44,467 nucleotides of DNA from CALJTV01 sp034433775 (lineage in GTDB: Bacteria > Chloroflexota > Dehalococcoidia > GIF9 > UBA5629). Position numbers and translations under genes: made by a program. Under the pieces are notes generated by a model. It was not told the DNA's origin. It did no database searches and saw only the letters and a list, made by a program, of their open reading frames with translations. Below are positions 8,086 through 15,379 of this stretch, in pieces. Location: NCBI GenBank assembly GCA_034433775.1, contig DAOUAI010000037.1, forward strand, positions 1-44,467. Reading direction: 5' to 3'. The stretch's first letter is position 1; every line of letters begins with the position of its first letter.

Positions 8086-8991
8086 TTATATTTTGCCCTG
8101 CATCACTTCTTTAAGTATTTTGAGACTTAGTGGTAACCTGAGGACAACGATATTAGCGCCGGCAAGCAGGAGGCTTATAGCGGTAACAAGTTCCCATAGT
8201 AGCCCTTGCTTTTCGCTTTCCTTGGCTTGCTTCGTTTTAGCACACTCGCTCGCCAGATCGGCAATGATCGGCATCTGCATGGTGCTATCACCAAACATAA
8301 TGCCAATATGTTTCGTTCTTTCCATTATAGTGAAACTGTACTCCATGCCATAACCAAGGGCCGAACTCAGGGGGTCAATAACTATCCTCTCTCTAGGGAA
8401 AGACTTTAGCAATTTTACGTTCAATTCTTTCTCTAAGTTTATGTCAAGCGGACTTTGTGCGATTATACAATGACCGTAATCCAAGGCCGCTCTACTTATA
8501 GGTTCATAGTTTTCCTTAACTACAGGACCCAACAGAAGAGCTTCCCCGGCACATACTTCGGCCACTTTGGTCAACACCTCGATATCCTTGGTCTCATCAC
8601 CAGACCCGTAGACAATGAGAGGAGATTTTATAGCCGCAGACACCTTTTTCACCAGCTCGGCTGCTTTATCACCAGGTACGTTCTCGCCTGCAGGGTCAGT
8701 GCTAATCAAGCGTAAGCAAATTAGGTCAGCACCCAGCTCTAGAGCTTTGTTCGCCCAGCGCACGGGGTCAGAAATCACATCTTTATAAGGCTCAAGCTCC
8801 CACGCTGTCCAATTTGCTGGCGCGGTATCCGTAACTTCTAGAGCCAATCTCGGTGGATTAGCAATCTCCCCCTCAAAAAAATGGAAGGGAAGGACGTTCT
8901 CCCCGCCGATTTTAAGGGCTTTGTCACCCCTTCCGATCACCACTTCAGCTACTTTGCCGGTATAAGTCTCTAATGGTGCTTTGTATTCCAT
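8086..8991 (-). CDS. acsD: Corrinoid iron-sulfur protein small (delta) subunit AcsD/CdhD
   Basis: A TIM-barrel protein of 301 residues, the small subunit that pairs with AcsC to form the corrinoid iron-sulfur protein and helps bind the cobamide. Family signatures are the N-terminal strand VAEVVIGRGDKALKIGGE, the barrel segments ALELGADLICLRLISTDPA and SPLIVYGSGDETKDIEVL, and IVIDPLSSALGYGMEYSFT. The length matches the bacterial small subunit rather than the longer archaeal CdhD. The start ATG at 8991 has AAAGGAG about ten bases upstream, and the gene begins 24 bp after acsE. Its partner acsC lies about 5 kb further on, after the cdhA-cdhB-cdhC block, not beside it. Confidence 0.95.
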   Translation of the reverse strand: MEYKAPLETYTGKVAEVVIGRGDKALKIGGENVLPFHFFEGEIANPPRLALEVTDTAPANWTAWELEPYKDVISDPVRWANKALELGADLICLRLISTDPAGENVPGDKAAELVKKVSAAIKSPLIVYGSGDETKDIEVLTKVAEVCAGEALLLGPVVKENYEPISRAALDYGHCIIAQSPLDINLEKELNVKLLKSFPRERIVIDPLSSALGYGMEYSFTIMERTKHIGIMFGDSTMQMPIIADLASECAKTKQAKESEKQGLLWELVTAISLLLAGANIVVLRLPLSLKILKEVMQGKI

Positions 8992-9015
8992 GGCTCAACA
9001 CTCCTTTTTAGCAAT

Positions 9016-9894
9016 TTACCCTTCAAGCCAGGCGTGCGAATAAAGCGTCTCGCCCATCAAAACCTTGGTTGTCTTCACATAGTCTTGCTCTTGTTTGGAA
9101 AGAGAAGACATATCTATCGGTTCACCATCCATAGCCTTGTATATGAGGTCAACTATACGCGGCAGTTCCCCTCTATTCAAACGGACCAGCTCTTCATCTA
9201 ACGTATCAGCAATAGCAGAATAAAGGCCGTGCCGACTAAGCATGACCATGTAAGTGCGATTGAGGATGCCCCTCAGTTCCTCGGGAGTACCGTTGGATAC
9301 ATTCGATAATCCTACTGTGGACTTTACTCCGGGCAGCAAGTCAGGAAGTATCTTGATGAACTCCAATGCCTCCCGTACCTGCTTCTGGTCAGCGCTAACC
9401 GGTAAAATGATTGGGTCAACCCAGATGTCCTCATTGGGTATGCCTAGCTCATTGGCATAAGCGACTGTCTCCATAATGCTTTCGGTCCTGCTATCTACAT
9501 CAGGAGGACAACCTTTATCAGTGAGTACAGAGATAACTACGTCGCAATTATATTTCTTGGCCAGAGGCAACATCTCTGCCTTGCTATCAGTCCTCCCTGA
9601 AGCTGAATTCAGTAAAGGCCTCACCTTACAGAGCTTCAGCCCCGCCTCCATAGCTATAGGGTTCAAAGTGTCTATAGATAAAGGAAGGTCAGTGACTTCT
9701 TGGACTACATTCACCAGCCATTCGGTCATTCCTACCGGATCCTTTTTCGCCGGACCAAGGTTTAAGTCTATATAATCTGCCCCCGCCCTAGCCTGCGCTC
9801 TAGCCAGTTCCTGAATTACACTAGCGTTCCTGTCCTTGACTGCGTCACTCACACGCCGGGAAATTATATGAATACTCTCGCCGATTAGAACCAT
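9016..9894 (-). CDS. acsE: 5-methyltetrahydrofolate:corrinoid iron-sulfur protein methyltransferase AcsE
   Basis: This pterin-binding TIM-barrel methyltransferase moves the methyl group from methyltetrahydrofolate to the cobalt of AcsCD. Signatures are GESIHIISRRV at the start, the pterin-binding segment ARAGADYIDLNLGP, SIDTLNPIAMEAGL, LLNSASG and VGLSNVSNGTP. The chosen start (292 residues) is ATG at 9894, with AAGGGGG just upstream. The open frame extends to 9966, but that extension would begin upstream of the promoter's predicted transcript start and adds 24 residues unlike the family. The gene makes the methyl branch folate-based and bacterial in style, although the neighbouring CODH/ACS subunits are of archaeal type. 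Confidence 0.95.
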   Translation of the reverse strand: MVLIGESIHIISRRVSDAVKDRNASVIQELARAQARAGADYIDLNLGPAKKDPVGMTEWLVNVVQEVTDLPLSIDTLNPIAMEAGLKLCKVRPLLNSASGRTDSKAEMLPLAKKYNCDVVISVLTDKGCPPDVDSRTESIMETVAYANELGIPNEDIWVDPIILPVSADQKQVREALEFIKILPDLLPGVKSTVGLSNVSNGTPEELRGILNRTYMVMLSRHGLYSAIADTLDEELVRLNRGELPRIVDLIYKAMDGEPIDMSSLSKQEQDYVKTTKVLMGETLYSHAWLEG

Positions 9895-9943
9895 GTAAAA
9901 CCCCCTTTTGTTACGTTGATCGACACAGACAAACCAAGCAGGT

Positions 9944-9973
9944 ATTGTAGCACCTGCACTCCCCACGAGTCAA
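9944..9973 (-). promoter_or_regulatory. Candidate promoter for acsE-acsD
   Basis: On the minus strand TTGACT (9973-9968) and TACAAT (9949-9944) are separated by 18 bp. The predicted transcript would start near 9938, about 44 nt before the acsE ATG. This supports the shorter acsE start and separates acsED from the regulator gene upstream. Confidence 0.6.
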
Positions 9974-10044
9974 CTACGAATAAATACAGAGCCACCTTGT
10001 TGAAACCAATGCCAAGAATGTTGTGGCTCCTACACCTGAGAAAG

Positions 10045-10725
10045 TTACCTCAGCCCTATTTGACTTGCCTCCACAGCTAGACCGTGCTGGACAGCATAAG
10101 CAGCCAAATGTTGTCGATTTTTTAACTGTAGTTTGTTGAGAATATTCCTGATATGAACCTTGGACGTATTATCGGTAATGGAAAGTTTCTGGGCTATTTC
10201 TTTGTTAGTAAATCCATTAGCTATTAAGCCCACAATCTCCAGCTCTCTACTAGAAAGAAGCGCCCTGTTTTCAGTATCCTTACCCTTTCTAATTTCCCCC
10301 CTCTGGACCAAGTCTTTGAGAGACTTAGTCGAAATCACAGGGGCGATCACAATCTCACCTTGGGCAATAAGCTCGATGCACTTAATAAAATCATCAACGG
10401 AAATATCTTTATTTAGGTATCCCCGAGCGCCTTGCTTTATTGCGGAAAAAAGCTCTTCTTCATTTCCGCCATCAGTAAGCACAGTTATTTTTGTCCTCGG
10501 ACATAAACGGCTGATCTTATTTGTTGTCCTCAGCGCATCCGCCAAAACAGGGCTTGTATCTATAATAAGTACATCGGGGTTAGTCTCTTTAGCCTTGCTC
10601 ACTGCTTGTCTACTATTGTTGCACTGCGATACCACATCAATATGAGGTTGCTCTTTTAGCAACCTTATTAGCCCTTCACGAAAAATTTCCTTTCCCCCAA
10701 CCAGTAAAACTCTTATCTCGCGCAT
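10045..10725 (-). CDS. LuxR/NarL-type response regulator with a degenerate receiver
   Basis: This is a two-domain transcription regulator of about 226 residues. The C-terminal LuxR/NarL DNA-binding helix-turn-helix is clear: LLSSRELEIVGLIANGFTNKEIAQKLSITDNTSKVHIRNILNKL. The N-terminal receiver keeps the phospho-acceptor position (DVLIIDTSP) and the lysine in GYLNKD. The usual acidic pair after the first strand (normally VDD) is replaced by LLVGGKEIF, so Mg2+-dependent phosphorylation may be lost or altered. No histidine kinase lies next to it. I chose the ATG at 10725; an in-frame GTG at 10740 is also possible. It has its own promoter and lies between an FAH-family gene and acsE, so a role in controlling Wood-Ljungdahl genes is a reasonable guess. 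Confidence 0.88.
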   Translation of the reverse strand: MREIRVLLVGGKEIFREGLIRLLKEQPHIDVVSQCNNSRQAVSKAKETNPDVLIIDTSPVLADALRTTNKISRLCPRTKITVLTDGGNEEELFSAIKQGARGYLNKDISVDDFIKCIELIAQGEIVIAPVISTKSLKDLVQRGEIRKGKDTENRALLSSRELEIVGLIANGFTNKEIAQKLSITDNTSKVHIRNILNKLQLKNRQHLAAYAVQHGLAVEASQIGLR

Positions 10726-10779
10726 GTCTCTACACCCCACTCACAATGCAATCTGATCAAACAAATGCTTCACAAGGGA

Positions 10780-10808
10780 AGTGTAGCATTTTGCAAACAG
10801 TGAGTCAA
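10780..10808 (-). promoter_or_regulatory. Candidate promoter for the LuxR-type regulator
   Basis: On the minus strand TTGACT (10808-10803) and TACACT (10785-10780) are separated by 17 bp. The predicted start is near 10774, about 50 nt before the ATG at 10725. Confidence 0.55.
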
Positions 10809-10816
10809 AAAGTGTC

Positions 10817-10850
10817 CCTTTTCTCCGATCCTTGGAAGAAAGGAGAAAGG
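10817..10850 (-). terminator. Possible weak terminator after the FAH-family gene
   Basis: On the minus strand an imperfect stem (CCTTTCTCC pairing with GGAGAAAAGG, one bulged base, 15-base loop) is followed seven bases later by a run of five T. It lies between the FAH gene and the regulator's promoter, where a terminator would be expected. The loop is long and the T run short, so it may be leaky. Confidence 0.35.
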
Positions 10851-10885
10851 ATAGTCCCTCTCTCTCCTAAACAAACCGAAGGACA

Positions 10886-11680
10886 TTACTTATCCGGTTC
10901 CTCACTACCAACAACCGGATTTTTAAGTGTACCGATTTTTTCAATCTTGACTTCTACAATGTCCCCCGGTTTCAACGGTCCTACCCCTTCGGGAGTCCCG
11001 GTAGCAATAACATCCCCTGGAAGAAGCGTCATAACATGCGAGATAAAGCTCAAAATTTCAGGCACACTAAAAAGAAGTTCGCTGGTAGATGCTGATTGGC
11101 GCAACTCACCGTTAACATAGGTCTCCAGCTTAAGACCACCGGGAGAAACGTCCGTTTCTATCCAGGGTCCGATCGGGGCAAAGGTGTCATATCCTTTAGC
11201 TCTTGTCCATTGTCCGTCTGTTACCTGTGCCTCTCGATCAGAAACATCGTTAAAACAAGTATAGCCTAGAATATACCTTGCAGTTTCTCCTTTGGGTACA
11301 TCCTTCGCTTTCTTCCCCACAACCACAGCAAGCTCACCTTCGTAATCAACACGCTTAGAGCCAAGCGGCATAATGATCGCGTCGTTTGGACCAATTACAG
11401 CGGTAGAAGGTTTCAAGAATATAAGGGGTGCTGAAGGCGCGGCTGACTCCATCTCCCTAACATGACTTCGATAGTTTAGTCCAAGACAAACAATTTTTGA
11501 TGGGGAACAAGGGGGTAATAGCTTAACACTATCCAGCGAGTAAGAAACGCTATCTATAAAAGATATTCTGCCAAAATTTGTGAACTGAATAAATGGGTCT
11601 CGGCGCAACCGCCTTATCTTCCCCTCGTGGAAAACACCATAACTTACCTTCCCGGAGGCTAAAAACCGGACGATGCGCAA
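10886..11680 (-). CDS. Fumarylacetoacetate hydrolase (FAH) family protein
   Basis: A 264-residue protein of the FAH superfamily, whose members hydrolyse, decarboxylate or isomerise beta-keto acid-like substrates using a divalent metal. The metal and active-site region is visible: KIVCLGLNYRSHVREM near residue 63, the acid motif YEGELAVVVGKKA near residue 113, and FNDVSDREAQ near residue 142. The C-terminal GDVIATGTPEGVGPLKPGD is characteristic. The substrate cannot be told from sequence. It begins 36 bp after metF in the same direction and probably closes the hydrogenase-metVF transcription unit. Why it belongs there is unclear. Confidence 0.9.
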   Translation of the reverse strand: MRIVRFLASGKVSYGVFHEGKIRRLRRDPFIQFTNFGRISFIDSVSYSLDSVKLLPPCSPSKIVCLGLNYRSHVREMESAAPSAPLIFLKPSTAVIGPNDAIIMPLGSKRVDYEGELAVVVGKKAKDVPKGETARYILGYTCFNDVSDREAQVTDGQWTRAKGYDTFAPIGPWIETDVSPGGLKLETYVNGELRQSASTSELLFSVPEILSFISHVMTLLPGDVIATGTPEGVGPLKPGDIVEVKIEKIGTLKNPVVGSEEPDK

Positions 11681-11716
11681 CTGCCCTTCTCGCTATATCG
11701 ATATTTTCCACAAATT

Positions 11717-12583
11717 CTAAAGTCCAGCAGCGTCAAGTATGGCAGGCACCTTGGATTCCAACCCTATAGCCATAATGTGCACGCCCTGGCACATCTCTTT
11801 CATATCTTTGATCAGCCGCGCAGCTATTTCGATACCCTTCTGCAGTTTATTTTCCGCTTTATCCATTTCTGCGATTAATTCATCAGGAACATGAATTCCA
11901 GCAACATTTTTATTCATAAAGCGTGCCATAGCTGCTGACCTCAGCAACACTATCCCTACAAGCACCGGCACCCCAAACCTCTTTGCTTCCTTCATAAAAG
12001 TCTCGAACTTTGCTGGCTCATATACAGCCTGCGTCTGGAAGAACTGGGCACCAGCTTTTACTTTCTTTTCCATTTTAAGAAGCTGTGGCTCAAATGGTTC
12101 AGCCCCGGGTGTTACACAAGCACCCAAGAAAAACTTAGGAGCACCATTGAGTTCCTTACCTGCTAGGTCTTTACCTTGCTCCAACTGTCGCGCAGCATGA
12201 AGCAATGACACAGAGTCAAGGTCAAAAACAGGCTTAGCATCAGGATGGTCACCCAGAGTGACATAATCGCCAGTGAGGCAGAGGACATTCTGTATACCAA
12301 AAACATAGGCATTAAGCAGGTCTGACTGTAAAGCAATGCGATTGCGATCGCGGCATGTCATCTGGAAAATTGGCTCACCACCTTTCTGCTTGATAAGAAG
12401 GCAGCCCGCCAGTGAACCGAGGCGCATTACTGCACTCTGTTGGTCAGTACAGTTAATTGCATCCACGCGATTCTTAAGTAGCTCCACATTCTCTAGGAAT
12501 TCGTGGGTGTCCACGCCTTTCGCTGGACCAACTTCCGCAGTCACCACAAATTTGCCATTGCTAAGTTTTTCCCTTAACGTCAT
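11717..12583 (-). CDS. metF: 5,10-methylenetetrahydrofolate reductase catalytic subunit MetF
   Basis: A 288-residue TIM-barrel flavoprotein that reduces methylene-tetrahydrofolate to methyl-tetrahydrofolate, the last step of the methyl branch. Signatures are the N-terminal FVVTAEVGPAKGVDT, TDQQSAVMRLGSLAGCLL, MTCRDRNRIALQSDLL, and the FAD-region strand NVLCLTGDYVTLGDHP. The start at 12583 has AAAGGAGG upstream. It follows metV by 25 bp. Fe-S-partnered acetogen enzymes of this MetV-MetF type receive electrons through MetV and not simply from NADH. The methyl product is the substrate of AcsE encoded 2.7 kb away. Confidence 0.94.
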   Translation of the reverse strand: MTLREKLSNGKFVVTAEVGPAKGVDTHEFLENVELLKNRVDAINCTDQQSAVMRLGSLAGCLLIKQKGGEPIFQMTCRDRNRIALQSDLLNAYVFGIQNVLCLTGDYVTLGDHPDAKPVFDLDSVSLLHAARQLEQGKDLAGKELNGAPKFFLGACVTPGAEPFEPQLLKMEKKVKAGAQFFQTQAVYEPAKFETFMKEAKRFGVPVLVGIVLLRSAAMARFMNKNVAGIHVPDELIAEMDKAENKLQKGIEIAARLIKDMKEMCQGVHIMAIGLESKVPAILDAAGL

Positions 12584-12608
12584 TTATCTTTACCTCCTTT
12601 GCGGATAG

Positions 12609-13292
12609 TTAGACCTTTGTCTCCTGCTGCTCAAGCGCCCACATTATAGTCGACCTCAGTTCCTTTGGCGGCATCATCTTTCTGTAGTCTTTAAGCACTG
12701 GTGTGCCTGTTAGCTTGTCCAGCCGTCCCAATTTCTTCAACCGCTCATAAATTAGATGCCAGCCGCATTCCCTTGCTTCAGGCTCAACCTCACATCTGCC
12801 GTCCTTGGCACCACCGCACGGACCATTTAACAGCCCTTTGGTGCAAGCAGTCAGAGGACATATACCACCGGTCAAGTCAAGAACACAGTCACCACATTCA
12901 CGGCAGCGCTCAGCACCACGCCACTCACCTCGAGCGCCTCCCATATTTATGGTGTTCGCTGCTGGATGCACCAGCTTATCCACCACTCCAGCAGTAGCTT
13001 GAACCCCTATGCCACAAGTCATCACCAGCAATGAGTCAGCCTCGTCCACTTCAGGGCCATGAGAAAGAAGCCTCATCTTCACCAGCGCTTTGTCGCATAA
13101 GAAATCGACAACACAATATCCAGTGATAGTCTTCCCAGCTTGCTCTAGCTTCTGCTTCATATCAAGCACCTGCGACTCATCACCGGTGTGGCATACCTCG
13201 GCACAACCTTTACAACCGACTATAAACACCTTCCTTTCCCCCGCCAGATAACCCAAAATCTCCTCGAATGGCTTCAGTTGAGATACTATCAT
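12609..13292 (-). CDS. metV: MetV: zinc/Fe-S partner subunit of methylenetetrahydrofolate reductase
   Basis: This 227-residue protein matches the MTHFR C-terminal domain family (MetV), the cysteine-rich partner through which MetF receives electrons. Cysteine groups are VGCKGCAEVC (residues 27-34), Cys59 and Cys65 (GYCVVDFLCD), and the C-terminal cluster CRECGDCVLDLTGGICPL with CTKGLLNGPCGGAKDGRC. The start ATG at 13292 overlaps the stop of the hydrogenase protease gene by 4 bp and has GAGGTAATCAG upstream. In known acetogens MetV pairs with RnfC2-like, HdrABC-MvhD or similar electron donors. None of these is adjacent here; the neighbours are a [NiFe] hydrogenase. Confidence 0.92.
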   Translation of the reverse strand: MIVSQLKPFEEILGYLAGERKVFIVGCKGCAEVCHTGDESQVLDMKQKLEQAGKTITGYCVVDFLCDKALVKMRLLSHGPEVDEADSLLVMTCGIGVQATAGVVDKLVHPAANTINMGGARGEWRGAERCRECGDCVLDLTGGICPLTACTKGLLNGPCGGAKDGRCEVEPEARECGWHLIYERLKKLGRLDKLTGTPVLKDYRKMMPPKELRSTIMWALEQQETKV

Positions 13293-13807
13293 CTGATTAC
13301 CTCCATAGTCTGTTCTGTGATACCCCCTATTTCGCTGATAACCAAGCGCATCACCTCAGGTAATTTCCCCTCTACCTGAGGAGAAAGCCCCAATCCAAAA
13401 TCTACCGTCGAAGGCTCGATACCTATGACTACAACAGACTCCGGTCGTCGGTTCAAAAAGCTCCACACCCTCAAACCGTCGAGCAAACTCACTTCATGCA
13501 GAGAAAGAGGGTGCTCAGAATTCAGATTTAGTTCGCCCAGTTCGAAACGATAAATGGTACCAGGTACGCCACCAGCTTTTGCCGCATCAACGACGATGAC
13601 TTTCTGTGCATCAACCAACCCAAAGATATCAGGGCTTGTACCAGCATCTATCACCTGAATATCATCGCTGTGTATTATCTCAGCAAGCCTCTGGGCTACA
13701 TGAACACCTACACCCTCATCCCCAAGCAATAAGTTGCCTATGCCTATAATTGTAACCTTCTTGCCTTGGAATGAGTCTAAATCCCTACCCGATCTTGTAG
13801 GTTCCAA
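13289..13807 (-). CDS. [NiFe] hydrogenase maturation endopeptidase (HycI/HyaD/HupD family)
   Basis: A 172-residue protease that clips the C-terminal tail of the hydrogenase large subunit after nickel insertion. The family start IIGIGNLLLGDEGVGVHVAQRL holds the conserved Glu (GDEG) that binds nickel. VIDAGTSPD and VVDAAKAGGVPGTIYRF carry the next conserved acidic positions, and the histidine in HEVSLLDGL is the third ligand. The start overlaps the large-subunit gene by 23 bp and the stop overlaps metV by 4 bp, so all three are likely translated in a coupled way. The first 15 residues (MEPTRSGRDLDSFQG) are not family-like, and the true start could be slightly later. Confidence 0.93.
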   Translation of the reverse strand: MEPTRSGRDLDSFQGKKVTIIGIGNLLLGDEGVGVHVAQRLAEIIHSDDIQVIDAGTSPDIFGLVDAQKVIVVDAAKAGGVPGTIYRFELGELNLNSEHPLSLHEVSLLDGLRVWSFLNRRPESVVVIGIEPSTVDFGLGLSPQVEGKLPEVMRLVISEIGGITEQTMEVIR

Positions 13808-15344
13808 CGGTTCTCCCCCTCGGTGTAACTAGATGAATAGCACAAGCCAAGCAGGGATCAAAGGAACGGACAATACGTCCTATCTCGAATGGGTTGTGTT
13901 CATCCCTTATCTTGGTACCAATTAAAGCTTGCTCCACCGGACCGGGCTGTCCTTGATCGTCTCTTGGACTCAAATTCCAAGTACTGGGCACCACACATTG
14001 ATAATTGGCAATTTTCTTGTCTTTTATCTCGACCCAGTGTCCTAGAGCACCTCTGGCAGCATCTGTAAGCCCCATACCAAAGGCCTGATCAGGGATCTGG
14101 TAATCTACATAAGCAGGCTCTCCAGGCTTAAGCTGAAGCAGCCACCCAGGCATAGCGTCGGCAACATATTTAGTTATCAGAGCCCGAGCTGCATGGCGTC
14201 CCAACACTGAAAACAACGCTTTAGGACTAGCCTTAAACTTCGACAACACAGAGTCTACAAGTTTTTTCACAGTTGGTTCTCCTCTAGCATAGGTGACCGC
14301 TATGCCAGCCAGTGGACCTACTTCATAAACCTTCCCATCATACCGAGGCGCCTTCACCCAGGAATAAGCCTCCTTCTTCCCATATTGCGGCTCCGTTATA
14401 CCTTGTGTCGGGTGTTTTCCAGTGCTTGAATCGGTATACCAAGAATATTTCACATATTCCATAATCTTGTTTGGGTCTAAGGTGCCAACCTTGAGGTCTG
14501 TGGACACGGTACCCTGCTTTACCAGTCGATTTCGCTTGGTATAGTCCGCATCTCTTCCCTCTAGGTCCCACAACCCGTAAGAAAGCAGATTACCACACCC
14601 AGCACCGATATCAAAATAGTCGGGATAAGCCTCAGCTACAGCCAGTACATCGGGAATATAAACGTTGTCAATAAAGTCCCTTAATTCATTAAGTCTCCAC
14701 AGAAAGGAGGCTATTTTGTCCACTGTAACTGTTTCAGTTACGCCACCGGGGACTACAGCCATATTGTGTGGCATCTTGCCGCCAAAAATTACTAACATCT
14801 CCTGGGCTTTGCGCCTCATCTCTAGGGCCTTAATATAGTGAGCCGTAGCCTCTATGTTCGCTTTGTCGCTTAAACGATAGTCGCCCTCATTTCGGGGTAC
14901 AAACGGAGCCAGTTCCCCCCGCTCTATAAACTGTTTCACCGAATTAAGCACCGGATCATTGCCGTCATATTTAGCCGCCTTGGTCACATCAACATAATCG
15001 AGAGCAGCCAGGTGGTAAAAATGCAGAATATGGTCGGCAATATGGGCTGCTCCCAGAATGAGATTGCGCACAATACGTCCATTATCAGGTATCTTATCAG
15101 CGAGTCCGAAGGCACTGTCCAGGTTTAAGGTAGCGGCTATAGAATGACTCGTAGGACAAACGCCACAAATGCGCTGGGTATACCTCTGAGCATCACGAGG
15201 GTCCCTATTCCGTAAAATTAACTCGATACCACGAAACATCATCCCTGAGCTATAAGCGTCTTTGACCACACCGTTCTCTATCACGACTTCTATTTTGAGA
15301 TGCCCTTCAATGCGAGTAATCGGGTCGACTATGATCTTGCTCAA
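13785..15344 (-). CDS. hupL: [NiFe] hydrogenase large (catalytic) subunit
   Basis: This 519-residue catalytic subunit binds the NiFe(CN)2CO centre. Both nickel-binding motifs are present: RICGVCPTSH (Cys60, Cys63) and DPCLACAIH (Cys498, Cys501, His504). A 15-residue tail after His504 would be removed by the downstream endopeptidase. The N-terminal RIEGHLKIEV and overall length suggest a group 1/2-like uptake enzyme, but the exact class needs a tree. The small subunit is 35 bp upstream and the protease overlaps the 3' end. No cytochrome b, ferredoxin or other electron-acceptor subunit is encoded next to it; the next genes are metV and metF. Confidence 0.95.
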   Translation of the reverse strand: MSKIIVDPITRIEGHLKIEVVIENGVVKDAYSSGMMFRGIELILRNRDPRDAQRYTQRICGVCPTSHSIAATLNLDSAFGLADKIPDNGRIVRNLILGAAHIADHILHFYHLAALDYVDVTKAAKYDGNDPVLNSVKQFIERGELAPFVPRNEGDYRLSDKANIEATAHYIKALEMRRKAQEMLVIFGGKMPHNMAVVPGGVTETVTVDKIASFLWRLNELRDFIDNVYIPDVLAVAEAYPDYFDIGAGCGNLLSYGLWDLEGRDADYTKRNRLVKQGTVSTDLKVGTLDPNKIMEYVKYSWYTDSSTGKHPTQGITEPQYGKKEAYSWVKAPRYDGKVYEVGPLAGIAVTYARGEPTVKKLVDSVLSKFKASPKALFSVLGRHAARALITKYVADAMPGWLLQLKPGEPAYVDYQIPDQAFGMGLTDAARGALGHWVEIKDKKIANYQCVVPSTWNLSPRDDQGQPGPVEQALIGTKIRDEHNPFEIGRIVRSFDPCLACAIHLVTPRGRTVGTYKIG

Positions 15345-15379
15345 TTCTCAGCCTCCTGCATCTTTGATTTTCAGCCACT

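Noticed and set aside
9895..9966. 24-residue N-terminal extension of acsE
   Set aside because: It would begin upstream of the predicted transcript start and lacks a ribosome binding site; the ATG at 9894 has AAGGGGG.
10160..11120. Plus-strand frames opposite the regulator and the FAH gene
   Set aside because: Antisense shadows of genes with recognisable domains.
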